A DNA stretch of 14,110 nt, from assembly GCA_937960795.1 (NCBI GenBank), contig CALGPA010000093.1, positions 1 to 14,110 on the forward strand, given 5' to 3'. The position numbers and the translations under genes were made by a program. Positions within the stretch are counted from its first letter, which is position 1, and the number at the start of each line of letters is the position of its first letter. The notes under the pieces are model-generated. The model did no database searches and was not told the DNA's origin. It was given only the letters and a program-made list of their open reading frames with translations. The stretch comes from an uncultured bacterium. Lineage in GTDB: Bacteria > Cloacimonadota > Cloacimonadia > Cloacimonadales > Cloacimonadaceae. This document shows, one piece after another, positions 13,801 through 14,110 of the stretch.

Positions 13801-14110
13801 AGGTGATGACATTAGTACAAGCGATCAATGATGCCCTTGATATCAAGCTCAAAGAAGACAAAGAAGTCGTGGTCTATGGTGAAGACGTCGGCGTCGAAGG
13901 CGGCGTGTTTCGCGTTACGGAAGGTCTGCAGGTCAAGCATGGTGTTGCTCGAGTCTTTGACAGTCCTTTGGCAGAATCCGGCATTGCCGGCAGCGCCTTG
14001 GGCATGGCGATCTCAGGGATGAAGCCCGTCATCGAGATGCAGTTTGACGGCTTTTCCTATCCCGCTTTCAATCAGATCCTCAGCCACATCTCTCGTTTTC
14101 GCAATCGCAC
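13797..14110 (+). CDS. pdhB: 2-oxoacid (probably pyruvate) dehydrogenase E1 component, beta subunit, 3' end cut by window
   Basis: The frame opens at ATG 13797 inside the E1-alpha stop (ATGA), with GAGGTG at 13787-13792 as ribosome site, and stays open for 104 codons to the right edge. The visible N-terminus is classic E1-beta: a short helix (TLVQAINDALDIKL), then VVVYGEDVGVEGGVF with the ThDP-contacting Glu, then RVFDSPLAESGIAGSALG, then PVIEMQFDGFSYPAFNQI. E1-beta provides the aminopyrimidine-activating Glu and half of the active site. About two thirds of the usual ~325 residues lie beyond the window. The substrate is uncertain in the same way as for the alpha subunit. Confidence 0.92.
   Translation, partial: MKVMTLVQAINDALDIKLKEDKEVVVYGEDVGVEGGVFRVTEGLQVKHGVARVFDSPLAESGIAGSALGMAISGMKPVIEMQFDGFSYPAFNQILSHISRFRNR

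Overview
The window reads as ordinary bacterial chromosome, densely coded and mostly on the plus strand. It suggests a Gram-negative-type, probably anaerobic lineage of the FCB group, and my best guess is Cloacimonadota. Reasons: an outer-membrane-barrel-like domain is fused to an SppA protease, MutL carries its own endonuclease motif, and coding is rich in ATC/AAG/GAG codons with very many GATC tetramers. The phylum is inferred from gene style, not proven. I see no tRNA, rRNA, CRISPR array, transposon or phage gene.

Left edge (1-1875): the 3' end of a two-component gene (receiver plus HPt domains, probably the tail of a hybrid histidine kinase) converges on a YitT-family membrane protein gene on the minus strand. 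A hairpin between them probably terminates transcription. The YitT gene and the next plus-strand gene diverge from a 132-bp region with a promoter-like sequence for each direction.

Main operon (1876-9805): six genes follow each other with 2-12 base gaps or 4-14 base overlaps. They are a nucleoside-kinase-like protein with a ThrRS-like N-terminus, mutL, miaA, a cysteine-rich parvulin-type peptidyl-prolyl isomerase, a chorismate synthase/chorismate mutase fusion, and a 3-dehydroquinate dehydratase/shikimate dehydrogenase fusion. The last two cover four aromatic-pathway reactions: dehydroquinate to dehydroshikimate to shikimate, EPSP to chorismate, and chorismate to prephenate. A hairpin with a short T tract follows. 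The operon therefore mixes repair, tRNA modification, protein folding and aromatic biosynthesis.

Right part (10080-14110): a single gene encodes a signal-peptide-bearing, barrel-fused SppA protease and ends at a strong UUCG terminator. After a 126-bp regulatory region holding a TATAAT promoter and three small dyads come the E1-alpha gene and the start of the E1-beta gene of a 2-oxoacid (probably pyruvate) dehydrogenase, overlapping by ATGA. The E1-beta gene runs off the right edge.

I did not find a clearly new system. The most distinctive points are the AroC-AroQ fusion, whose mutase domain keeps six active-site residues at exact E. coli spacing plus a seventh but stops before the Gln88 equivalent; the diverged AroDE fusion; the cysteine-clustered isomerase inside a translationally coupled operon; the barrel-SppA fusion; and the palindrome-dense pdh promoter.
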